DNA of 64,000 bases from an uncultured Chiayiivirga sp. GTDB lineage: Bacteria; Pseudomonadota; Gammaproteobacteria; Xanthomonadales; Xanthomonadaceae. The DNA is taken from positions 35,658-99,657 of the forward strand of contig CAKSZJ010000010.1 in NCBI GenBank assembly GCA_934525595.1, written 5' to 3'. The first letter of the stretch is position 1. Every line of letters begins with the position of its first letter. A model generated the notes under the pieces. The model was given only the letters and a program-made list of their open reading frames with translations. It had not been told where the DNA came from and ran no database searches. Made by a program: the position numbers and the translations under genes. Positions 37,440-45,759 of the stretch are shown in pieces.

Positions 37440-40376
37440 TTACCTGACGAAGTTCGCCGTGACCGACGTGGCGCCGGTCGGCTGCAGGCGGCAATAGCCT
37501 TCGGCCGTCGTCGAGGCGCAGGCCGGAGAAATCCAGCGCGCGAAGGATGATCCCGGCGCCGCGATCGGAACCAGCTCGTAGGTCGTCGCCGTGGGGCTGA
37601 TGCGGCAGGGGAAGGCGGCGCATACCGCCAGTGGCGCATCGCCGCCGACGGACCGCACCAGTACCGCGCCGCGCCCTTCGCCCACGGTGTTCACGGTGAC
37701 CACGGGCTTGGCGGGCGTGCCGGTGAAACGGACGGTCGCGGGGCGCTCGCGCGATACGCGCATGCGGCAGTGGCCCTGCGCGGTCACCGAGTCGCACTCG
37801 CCGGCGCTCCAGCCGCTGAAATTCGAGCCGGTTGCGGGCGTGGCGATCAGGTCGAAGGTCGCGTCGGGTAGGCCCACGGTGCAGGGGAAGCCGGCGCAGC
37901 TGGCGGCCGTTGCGCCGGTCGCCACGCGCCGCATCGTCACCGTGCCGGCACCCAGGCCCGAGTGCGTCAGCACGATGCGCTTGCCGGCCACCGTGTAGCC
38001 GGCAAGCAGCGTGGCGCCGCTGAAGCTCTCGTAGGCGTGCAGCAGGATGTAGTGCATGCCGCGCTGCGGGTTGGGAATGTAGATCTCTTCATTGCCGGAG
38101 GGGTTGCCGGAGGCGAACTGCTCGTCCCAGCGGGCCGTGGGCACGCCGCCGCGGCGAACGAACAGGTCGAGATCCCGGCTGGCGCGGGTGGTGATCCACA
38201 GGTCCGTGGCGTCCTGCGGCACGTCCACCTTGAAGTAGCGTCCGCCACCTTCCGGTGCCGCGATGCCGGTCATGGGCACGCCGGGGTTGAGGGTGCGGCC
38301 GCCGGCCGGGCCGAGGACGTAATGCGCGTTCAGGCGCGCGCCCGAGTAGTCCGGCGCGCCCTTCACCATGATGTAGTAGATCCCCGCCAGCGGCGCGGGG
38401 AACTCGCACAGCTCTTCGTTGCCGTAGAGGTAGGGGCGGCAGTCGTACTGGCCTTCGGTGGGTTCGGCGCCGTGGCGGACGTAAAGGTCCGCGTCGCCGC
38501 TGCCGCCGCTGAGCCGGATCTTGAGCGAGTCCGAGCCGGACGGCACGTGCAGCGAATACATGCGCGCCTGGCCACCTTGGGCGGACAGCGCGGTGACCGA
38601 CTGGCCGCGGCTCAGGCCCGTGACCGGCACCTTGAAGTGGGCTAGTGCAGCGTGCGCCTGGTCAGCGGCCAGCGTGCAGGTGCTCGCCGTGCCCGAGCAC
38701 GCGCCCGACCAGCCGGTGAAGGTCGATCCGCTGGAGGCCGCCGCGGTCAGGGTGACGCTGGTGCCCTTGCTGAAGCTGGCCGAGCAGCGCGCGCCGCAGT
38801 CGATGCCGCTCGGCGAACTGGTGATCCTGCCCGAGCCGATGCCAGCGCGAGTCACGCTGAGCGGCAGCCGGGTGATGGCCTGGTTGCTGGCGGCGCGCAC
38901 CGCGGCTTCGGCGTTGAGGAGGCCGACGCCGCATCCGCCGGTGCAGTGGCCGGGGAACGGCTTGGCGGTGTCGCGCAGCAGGGCGCGGACCTCGGCGGGC
39001 GAGAGCGAACCCTTGCGCGCCAGCACCAGGGCGGCAACGCCGGAAGCATGCGGCGCGGCCATCGAGGTGCCGGCCATGTAGTAGTAGCCCGCTTCGTCCT
39101 GTGCCTGTTCGCCGCTGTTGAGGGTCGAGAGGATGAGATCGGGGTAGTCGTTCTCGCAGTCCGTGCAGTCTCCGCCGGGTGCCGAGAGATCCACGAGTTC
39201 GCCGTAGTTGGAGTAGGACGCGCGGATGCCGGCGCGGTTGCTTGCGCCTACGACGAGCACACCGCTGCAGTTGGCAGGGCGCGTGGTGGCCGCGTGCGCA
39301 TCCTCGTTGCCGGCTGCCGCGATCACCACGGCGTTGCGTTGCTGGGCCAGGTTGACGGCGTTCTGGTAGGTTGGGCCGCACATGCCTTCGCTGCCGAGGC
39401 TGAGGTTGATGACGCGCGCAGGCGTTGCGTTCGCTGGGACGCCTGGCACGGTACCTCCGGCGGCCCAGATGATCGAATCGGCGATGTCGGCCACGGTTCC
39501 GCCGCAGCGCCCGAGCGCGCGGACGTGCTGCACCTTGGCACCGAACGCCACGCCGGCCACACCGATGCCGTTGTTGGCCTGGGCTGCCGCGATGCCGGCG
39601 ACGTGGGTACCGTGCCAGGAGGAGTCTTTCGATGGCTCGCTGCTGGTGGGGCAGTCGCCCGGCTCGTGCCAATCGCCCTCGTCGTTGGGGTCGGCGTCGC
39701 GACCGTTGCCATCGCGCGCGGCTTCCGCGCTGGAGATGAAGTCGTAGCCTGCGACGGTTTGGGCGTCGAGGTCCGGGTGCGGGGTGGCGCCGGTGTCCAC
39801 CACCGCGATGACGATGCCCGCCCCGGTGGACATGTCCCATGCCGCCGGGGCGTTGATGCCTCCGACTGGATTGTTCAGCGCCCACTGCAGCGAATAGTGC
39901 CGATCGTTGGGCACCAGCGAGGGATGGGCGCGGGCGTTGGGTTCGATCGCGATGATGTCCGGATTGGCTGCCAGGGCCGTCATCCATGCGTTCGCGTCCT
40001 CACCGGCCAGGCGCGCGCCGACCAGGTGCACGAGGTGGCCGCCGGTGGCGAGCTGGCGCTCGTGTCGCGCCGCGATGCCGAAGGCCTTGCCCACGCGCGC
40101 CAGATCGGCGTCGATCGCCTTGCGGGTGCGGGCTGCCGCCGCGGACTTCTCTTCCCCGGCAGGCGCATCATCGCGGTAGTAGACAATGAAGCCGTCGAAG
40201 GATTCGCCCGGCTGCCCGGCGTTGAACAGGACGCGCTTGGCCAGCGTCGAACGGGCGTCTATTTGCCCCGGATTGGCGGCCAGCGCGGCGCCGGCGAAGG
40301 CCACGCAGGCGACTGCCGCGGCCAGCGTCATGAGCGGGCCGCGCAGGGCCGGAGACAGTGAAGTGATGGGGGACAC
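37440..40376 (-). CDS. Secreted subtilisin-like (S8) serine protease with PPC domains
   Basis: 978 residues. Signal peptide ends near AGAALAA. A propeptide precedes the S8 domain with Asp194 (VVDTGATPHPDL), His255 (SWHGTHVAG) and Ser438 (MAGTSMAAPHASG). After it come a TGxGSI repeat (GIGSGRITSSPSGIDC, about 505-575), two PPC domains (from about 582 and 699; each with DADLYVR or DLDLFVR), and two more glycine-type repeats to the end (VTMRRVATGATAASC, AVLVRSVGGDAPLAVC). Many Cys pairs suggest disulfides. The GTG at 40376 has AGGAG(AG) about seven nt upstream. PPC domains are usually removed after type II export. Confidence 0.9.
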   Translation of the reverse strand: MSPITSLSPALRGPLMTLAAAVACVAFAGAALAANPGQIDARSTLAKRVLFNAGQPGESFDGFIVYYRDDAPAGEEKSAAAARTRKAIDADLARVGKAFGIAARHERQLATGGHLVHLVGARLAGEDANAWMTALAANPDIIAIEPNARAHPSLVPNDRHYSLQWALNNPVGGINAPAAWDMSTGAGIVIAVVDTGATPHPDLDAQTVAGYDFISSAEAARDGNGRDADPNDEGDWHEPGDCPTSSEPSKDSSWHGTHVAGIAAAQANNGIGVAGVAFGAKVQHVRALGRCGGTVADIADSIIWAAGGTVPGVPANATPARVINLSLGSEGMCGPTYQNAVNLAQQRNAVVIAAAGNEDAHAATTRPANCSGVLVVGASNRAGIRASYSNYGELVDLSAPGGDCTDCENDYPDLILSTLNSGEQAQDEAGYYYMAGTSMAAPHASGVAALVLARKGSLSPAEVRALLRDTAKPFPGHCTGGCGVGLLNAEAAVRAASNQAITRLPLSVTRAGIGSGRITSSPSGIDCGARCSASFSKGTSVTLTAAASSGSTFTGWSGACSGTASTCTLAADQAHAALAHFKVPVTGLSRGQSVTALSAQGGQARMYSLHVPSGSDSLKIRLSGGSGDADLYVRHGAEPTEGQYDCRPYLYGNEELCEFPAPLAGIYYIMVKGAPDYSGARLNAHYVLGPAGGRTLNPGVPMTGIAAPEGGGRYFKVDVPQDATDLWITTRASRDLDLFVRRGGVPTARWDEQFASGNPSGNEEIYIPNPQRGMHYILLHAYESFSGATLLAGYTVAGKRIVLTHSGLGAGTVTMRRVATGATAASCAGFPCTVGLPDATFDLIATPATGSNFSGWSAGECDSVTAQGHCRMRVSRERPATVRFTGTPAKPVVTVNTVGEGRGAVLVRSVGGDAPLAVCAAFPCRISPTATTYELVPIAAPGSSFARWISPACASTTAEGYCRLQPTGATSVTANFVR

Positions 40377-40443
40377 GGGAGGCTCTCCTGGGGTGTCGGC
40401 GCTCCGCGCTTCGCGCGGTTGGATCGGTGATTCTGCCAGAAGT

Positions 40444-40470
40444 GGCCGGCAGCGCGCCCTGCTGCCGGCC
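40444..40470 (-). terminator. Strong hairpin upstream of the second S8 protease
   Basis: GGCCGGCAGC (40444-40453) pairs perfectly with GCTGCCGGCC (40461-40470), loop of 7. It lies between the stop of the upstream gene (40517) and the protease GTG. No T-tract, so it may attenuate or protect RNA rather than terminate. Confidence 0.35.
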
Positions 40471-40516
40471 GCGGTTCGCGCGGTCACAGCCTGCCGCGGC
40501 GGACACACGGGTTTGC

Positions 40517-41632
40517 TCAGGGGCGGATTTCGAACAGGCCGACGGCCAGCTCTTCGCCGGAATGGGCGTGGCGCAGCTTGATGCCGACCGTGCCCGGGGA
40601 TTCCAGCAGCGCGAGCGGAACCCGGCTGGTGATGCCGCGATCGGTGCGCGTGGCCGGCAGGCGGTCGTCGCCGAACACCAGCTGCACGTTGTTGGGTGCG
40701 CACGGCAGCAGGAACCACATGCCCTGGGAGCCGTCGGGCTGCGGATTTTCCGCCACGCCGGCGGTCGTTTCCGTCGGGCCCCACTCCGTGACCGGGCAGA
40801 AGATGGCGGAGCGCGATCCATCCTCCTTGACCGCGCGCTCGGCCAGCGGCCGCACCACCAGCTCGCCGATCAGCTGCAGCGTGTCGTTCACCGGATCATG
40901 GAGTTCGACGCGATAGCTGCCCGGGGTGTTGAGGATACGATCCTGCAGGCTGCCGAAGAGCCCCGAGGTGAAGCCGTTTTCCGTGACGGTCGTGGGGCTT
41001 TCCTGACCGTCGATGCGTACCTTGACCCAGTTGGGCGTGCCAGGCGCGACGAACCACAGACCGCTGTGGCCGTCCGGCTGCACGTTGAACGGGGAGCCCT
41101 GTTCGGTGGATTGAGGCCCCCAGTTGGTGACCTCGACGATGGCCGCGGCCGGTGGCCCGGCCGTTGCCTCAGGGGCTGAATCGACTGTCGTCGCCTGCGG
41201 GGGCGCAGACGCCAATGCCCCCGACGCTTCACCCAGCAGGTGCCAGCGCAGGCCGGCCAGGTCGCATTCGGTCTGGCTCAGCATCCAGCCATCCACACGG
41301 CAAGTGCGCGCGGCGGCAAAGTCGGCGCGCACCAGTTCGCCCAGGCGCGCCTCGATCGCACTGCGGTCGCGCAGCGCGCCCTCCAGGCGCGCGCCAAGAC
41401 GCTCGATGAGTGCATCGACGGACGTCCCGGGCGCCCCGCCCTCCGCCACGATGCGGCCAACGCCCTGGGTGCCGTCGAGGCTGGCGAGCAGGGCGTCGAA
41501 CGCTTCTCCGAGGCCCGTGTCGTTGGCGGCGGGCGAAAAGGCGTCGCGGATGGCGCTCCAGGGCGTCATGAGGACGCCGGCGGTGGCGCTGGCGGCGAGG
41601 GCCGCCACGCACAGGTCGCGTCGGGTGATCAT
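40517..41632 (-). CDS. Tat-type small subunit of a GMC oxidoreductase with duplicated beta domain
   Basis: 371 residues. It opens MITRRDLCVAALAASATAG, a twin-arginine-like signal. About residues 35-135 resemble the small subunit that accompanies membrane GMC dehydrogenases, including CRVDGWMLSQTECDLAGL. The carboxyl half has two ~95-residue repeats: VTNWGPQSTEQGSPFNVQPD with a GLWFVAPG strand, and VTEWGPTETTAGVAENPQPD with a GMWFLLPC strand, both ending in an immunoglobulin-like strand (VELHDPVND, IKLRHAHSG). The start forms ATGA with the GMC stop. Exported with the oxidoreductase; function of the repeats unknown. Confidence 0.7.
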   Translation of the reverse strand: MITRRDLCVAALAASATAGVLMTPWSAIRDAFSPAANDTGLGEAFDALLASLDGTQGVGRIVAEGGAPGTSVDALIERLGARLEGALRDRSAIEARLGELVRADFAAARTCRVDGWMLSQTECDLAGLRWHLLGEASGALASAPPQATTVDSAPEATAGPPAAAIVEVTNWGPQSTEQGSPFNVQPDGHSGLWFVAPGTPNWVKVRIDGQESPTTVTENGFTSGLFGSLQDRILNTPGSYRVELHDPVNDTLQLIGELVVRPLAERAVKEDGSRSAIFCPVTEWGPTETTAGVAENPQPDGSQGMWFLLPCAPNNVQLVFGDDRLPATRTDRGITSRVPLALLESPGTVGIKLRHAHSGEELAVGLFEIRP

Positions 41633-43104
41633 GTTCTTGCCTCCGCTGTCTCGCCCGCCCAGCGGCTGGCGAGCCGAATCGCCAGCGCGACGATGGTCAG
41701 GGTGGGATTGGAATAGCCGTAGCGCGGAAAGAGTGCCGAACCCGCCACGTAGAGGTTGTCCATGTCGTGCAGGCGTCCGTCCGGATCGGTGACGCCATCC
41801 TTCGGGTCGCGCGAGAAGCGCAGGGTGCCCATGTGGTGGTTGGCGCCGTTGGCCTGCGCCAGACGCGCGGCGGTGGCCTCGTAGGTCAGGCGCGTGCGGC
41901 CCTGGCCGCTCTGCGCCAGCACGGCGGAAAGATCGTCGAAGAACGCCAGGGCCGCCGCGGTGTCTTCCGGATGGATGTGCCAGTCCAGGTGCGCCCGGCG
42001 CAGGCCCAGCTCGCAGCGTGCGTCGGTCAGCGTGATGCGGCTGTCCGGGTGTGGACGCGGCTCCACGATCATCTGGGTGTTGTAGTTCCAGAACGTGCGG
42101 GATGCAAAGCCCAGCGCCGCGTGCGTCGCATAGCTGGCGGGGAGCGCATCGGAGGACGGGTTGGGATCCAGCATCAGGCACACGTTCTGGCGCCCCGGCC
42201 GGGCCAGCGCGCCGGGCGAGGGGGCCAGCACCGGCATCACCGCCGTGGCCTCGTCGGCAATCCGCCGGTAGCCCAGCTCCGCGGGTGCCAGCACCGCGCC
42301 GGGACGCACGCCGTAGTGATCGGCGAAATGCCTGCCCAGGTGCGGCGAGCGCAGGCCTTCGCCGTCGTCGGAGGCATCGCCGCGCAGGTTCAGCAGGGTG
42401 CGGGTGGTTTCCAGCCCTCCTTGCGCCAGGACGAAGCGGTCGGCGGATATCCTGACCGGCCTTCCGTCGAGCGCCCTGGCCAAGACCGAGGTGATGCGGT
42501 CGCCGCGCCGCTCCAGGGAGAACAGGTTGGCGTGCAGCAGGCAGTCGAGGTTGGTCTGGGCGGCAAGCGCGTCGCTGTAGCGCGTGCCGAAGCGGGTTGG
42601 CGGGCTGAAGCGGAACAGGCGTTCGGCCACCGGGCCGTCGGCCGGCAGCTCCAGGAAGCGCTGCGGCTGGCGTGCGCGCACTTCGTCCGGGTCGTAGCGG
42701 TCACTGGGGATCTCGCACCAGACGTGGGCCGGCGCGAGAAAGGGCTGAAGCGCGTCGAACGTGATGGGCCAGTCCGGCACCGACCACGCCGCCGGCGCGG
42801 TGAAATCCTCCGGGTCGAGCGGCTTGCACCAGCCGCCCCAGTGCCCGGAAGTGCCGCCCAGCATGCGCCGTCGCGAGGCCGCGACCGCGTAGGACTTGGC
42901 GCCCAATCCCACGTCGTAGAGCGCGCGCTCGCGTTCGCTGGGCATGCTGCGCCCACCGCCTTCGAGCAGGACGATGCGCCAGTCGGGGCGGCGTCGCGCC
43001 AGTTCCAGCGCCAGGACGATGCCGGCCGGCCCCGCGCCGCAGATGCAGACGTCGGCGGCGAGCTCGCGCGGCGGCTGTGGCATCTGGTTGAGGTCTGTCA
43101 GCAA
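41629..43104 (-). CDS. GMC-family FAD-dependent oxidoreductase
   Basis: 491 residues. FAD site CICGAGPAGIVLALELA, then MLGGTSGHWGGWCKPL. The carboxyl GMC domain has ANHHMGTLRFSRDPKDGVTDPDGRLHDMDNLYVAGSALFPR and GYSNPTLTIVALAIRLA; His-His in GANHHMG is a likely active-site pair. Substrate is probably an alcohol or sugar; related enzymes are sugar/polyol dehydrogenases. It lacks its own signal and would be exported folded through the Tat signal of its partner. TTG at 43104 is favoured (GGAA seven nt upstream); ATG at 43083 is the alternative. Confidence 0.86.
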   Translation of the reverse strand: MLTDLNQMPQPPRELAADVCICGAGPAGIVLALELARRRPDWRIVLLEGGGRSMPSERERALYDVGLGAKSYAVAASRRRMLGGTSGHWGGWCKPLDPEDFTAPAAWSVPDWPITFDALQPFLAPAHVWCEIPSDRYDPDEVRARQPQRFLELPADGPVAERLFRFSPPTRFGTRYSDALAAQTNLDCLLHANLFSLERRGDRITSVLARALDGRPVRISADRFVLAQGGLETTRTLLNLRGDASDDGEGLRSPHLGRHFADHYGVRPGAVLAPAELGYRRIADEATAVMPVLAPSPGALARPGRQNVCLMLDPNPSSDALPASYATHAALGFASRTFWNYNTQMIVEPRPHPDSRITLTDARCELGLRRAHLDWHIHPEDTAAALAFFDDLSAVLAQSGQGRTRLTYEATAARLAQANGANHHMGTLRFSRDPKDGVTDPDGRLHDMDNLYVAGSALFPRYGYSNPTLTIVALAIRLASRWAGETAEART

Positions 43105-43331
43105 GGAGGGGTTCCGGCGATGGCAAAGCGCCGGCGCTTTCGTCCGGCGTGCAAAAAATGTTACAGGCTGTGTCCACCCAAGAGCAAAACGCGCGCCGCG
43201 GCGCCGCAGCCTGGCCCTCCCGGCTTGCTATGCTTGCGCGTGGAGTGCCTGCGCGTTCCACCGCCCGCCGGGACGCGACGGATGCGCAGCCTTCGTGCAG
43301 GGACACATCACACCGACCGCAGGGGACAGGC

Positions 43332-45758
43332 TTGGACATCGCCGGATACCGGATCGTGCGGACGCTCGGGCGCGGAGGCATGGCGACCGTCTACCTGGCG
43401 CTGCAGGAGTCGGTGCAGCGCGAAGTCGCACTCAAGGTGATGTCGAAGGCGCTGCTGGGCGACGAGCAGTTCGGCGAACGCTTCCTGCGCGAGGCGCGCA
43501 TTGCCGCCCGGCTCCGGCATCCCAACGTGGTGCAGGTGCACGACGTCGGGGTGAGCGGAGAGCAGCACTACATCGCCATGGAGTACCTGCCGGGCGGGCC
43601 GGTGATGGGGCGCGCCGGCGAGGCGCGGCCCGTCGGTTTCGCGCTCCAGGTGGCGCGCCAGATCGCCGGTGCGCTCGATTACGCCGGGGCGCACGGGATC
43701 GTGCACCGTGACATCAAGCCCGACAACATCCTCCTGCGCGAGGACGGCAGCGCGGTGCTGACCGACTTCGGCATCGCCCATGCCAGCGATGCGACCCGCA
43801 TGACGCGCACCGGGGCGATCATCGGCACCCCGCACTACATGAGCCCGGAACAGGCGCGCGGCCTGCCGCTCGACGGGCGCGCCGACCTCTACAGCCTGGG
43901 CATCCTGCTGTACGAGATGCTGGTGGGGAAGGTGCCTTATCACGCCGAGGATTCGCTCGCGGTCGGCATCATGCACATCACCGCGCCGCTGCCGCGGCTG
44001 CCTGCCGAGCTTGCCCGGCTGCAGCCGGTGCTGGACGGGCTGCTGGCCAAGGAGCCGCAGGGGCGCTACCAGAGCGGTGCCGAGGTGGCGAACGCGATCC
44101 GCTGCATCGAGCAGGCCTCAGGCGCGCTGCGCGAGACGCAGGTGACCCCGGTCGTCGCGCCGCTGCACCAGGTGCCGCCCCTTTTCGACGAGCCGCCGCT
44201 CGGGCGGATCGACGATGTGCTCCGGACTCCCGCGCGCGCCCGGACGGGCACGGGCGAGACGTCCGGGCGCGGCCTGCGCTGGGTGTTGGCCGGCCTGCTG
44301 GTCACGGTGCTTGCGGGCGGCGCGCTTCATCTTTTCCAGGACCGGCTGCGCGCCGGTATGCCGGTGACCCGCATGAACAGCCTGCTGCTGGCCGCGGACG
44401 ATGCGCTGCGCCAGGGCCGGCTGTCGGGAAGCGAGGTCAGCGCGCGCGAGCTCTATCTGGCCGCACTGGCGCTGGATCCGGACAGCCTCGCGGCACGCCG
44501 CGGCCTGAGCGAGGTCGGACAGAGGCTCGTTGCCGTGGCCCGGGAGGCGCTCGTGGAGGGCGATCCGGAACCGGCCCGTGAGCTCGTCGCGCAGGCGGCG
44601 ACGCTGTCACTGCCCGCGGCCGACGTGGCCGATCTTTCACGGAGCCTACAAAGCGAAGATGCGCGCGGCGTGGCCCTCGTCGATCTCCTGGATGCGGCAC
44701 GTGGTGCGCTGGACGCCGGCCGGCTGGACGAGGGCGAGGACAGCGCGATTTCCCTGTATCGACGCGTCCTCGCATCGCAGCCGGGCAATGCGGTGGCGGC
44801 GGCAGGGCTGCGCGAAGCGCTTGGCCAGCTGCTGGCGCAGGCCGCTGGGCGAATCGCCGCCGGCGATCTCGAAGCGGGTTCTGCCCTGATCGAGCGCGTC
44901 GCCGCGCTGGATCCGGCCCATCTCGGACTCCCCGAGGCCAGGGCGCGCGTGGCCTCGGCGCGGCAGGCGCGCGCCGACGATCTCGCGGCGCGCGTGGATG
45001 ACGCGGATGCGCTGCTGGCGCGCGGCCATCTGCTGCCTCCGCGCCAACCCAACGCGCAGGAGATCTACCGCGCGGTGCTGGCCGATGACCCGAACCACCC
45101 GCGCGCGCGTGACGGCCTGCGCAAGGTGGCGACAGCGCTGCTCGGGCAGGCGTCGCGTCGCGTCGACGACTACCGGTTCGACGAGGCGCAGGCGCTGATC
45201 GACCAGGCGCAGGCGCTTGCTCCCGACCTGGCGGCGCTTCCCGCCGCGCGCAGCCACCTCCAGGACGTGCGCGCCCGGCGCGAGCAGGCGCAGGTGCTGC
45301 AGGACAGTGAGGCGGGCGACGTCGACCTGCCGGACCTCCTGGCGCGCGCGCGCGCCGCGGCGCAGGCAGGTCAGTTCCTTGCGCCGCCGGGTGACAGTGC
45401 TTACGACCTCTATCGCGCGGCGCTGTCGAGGGCGCCCGGCAGCGCCGAAGCGCGCGCCGGCCTCGCCGAGCTTCCGGACCGGGCGATGCGGTACTTCGAA
45501 GAGGCCATGGTGGCCAATCGGCTCAGCGCGGCGCGCAAGGCACTGGATGTCGTGGCGGCGATTTCCGGCGGCGATGCCCGGCTTGCCGGCGCGCGCCAGC
45601 GCCTGGCGCGCCGCTATGTGGCCTATGCCACCGAACGCCTCGGGGCGGGCGAGATCGAACTGGCGATGCGCGCCTTCGACCAGGCGCGCGAACTGGATCC
45701 GACCAATACCGACCTCCCCGCCCTGCAGGCGCGCCTGGAGCAGGCGCGCGGCGCCTGA
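43332..45758 (+). CDS. Ser/Thr protein kinase with TPR-like periplasmic part
   Basis: 808 residues. Hanks-type kinase: glycine loop LGRGGMATVYLA, Lys35 in VALKVM, catalytic loop HRDIKPDN with Asp127, DFGIA, and the activation segment TRTGAIIGTPHYMSPEQ. A transmembrane helix lies near residues 317-335, then about 470 residues of TPR-like alpha repeats (LYLAALALDPDSLAARRGL, IYRAVLADDPNHPRARDGL, LYRAALSRAPGSAEARAGL) with regular 34-residue spacing, here outside the membrane. The TTG at 43332 follows AGGGGACAGGC. Divergent from the GMC gene; the stop lies one base from the convergent glycosyltransferase stop. Confidence 0.9.
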   Translation: MDIAGYRIVRTLGRGGMATVYLALQESVQREVALKVMSKALLGDEQFGERFLREARIAARLRHPNVVQVHDVGVSGEQHYIAMEYLPGGPVMGRAGEARPVGFALQVARQIAGALDYAGAHGIVHRDIKPDNILLREDGSAVLTDFGIAHASDATRMTRTGAIIGTPHYMSPEQARGLPLDGRADLYSLGILLYEMLVGKVPYHAEDSLAVGIMHITAPLPRLPAELARLQPVLDGLLAKEPQGRYQSGAEVANAIRCIEQASGALRETQVTPVVAPLHQVPPLFDEPPLGRIDDVLRTPARARTGTGETSGRGLRWVLAGLLVTVLAGGALHLFQDRLRAGMPVTRMNSLLLAADDALRQGRLSGSEVSARELYLAALALDPDSLAARRGLSEVGQRLVAVAREALVEGDPEPARELVAQAATLSLPAADVADLSRSLQSEDARGVALVDLLDAARGALDAGRLDEGEDSAISLYRRVLASQPGNAVAAAGLREALGQLLAQAAGRIAAGDLEAGSALIERVAALDPAHLGLPEARARVASARQARADDLAARVDDADALLARGHLLPPRQPNAQEIYRAVLADDPNHPRARDGLRKVATALLGQASRRVDDYRFDEAQALIDQAQALAPDLAALPAARSHLQDVRARREQAQVLQDSEAGDVDLPDLLARARAAAQAGQFLAPPGDSAYDLYRAALSRAPGSAEARAGLAELPDRAMRYFEEAMVANRLSAARKALDVVAAISGGDARLAGARQRLARRYVAYATERLGAGEIELAMRAFDQARELDPTNTDLPALQARLEQARGA

Positions 45759-45759
45759 G

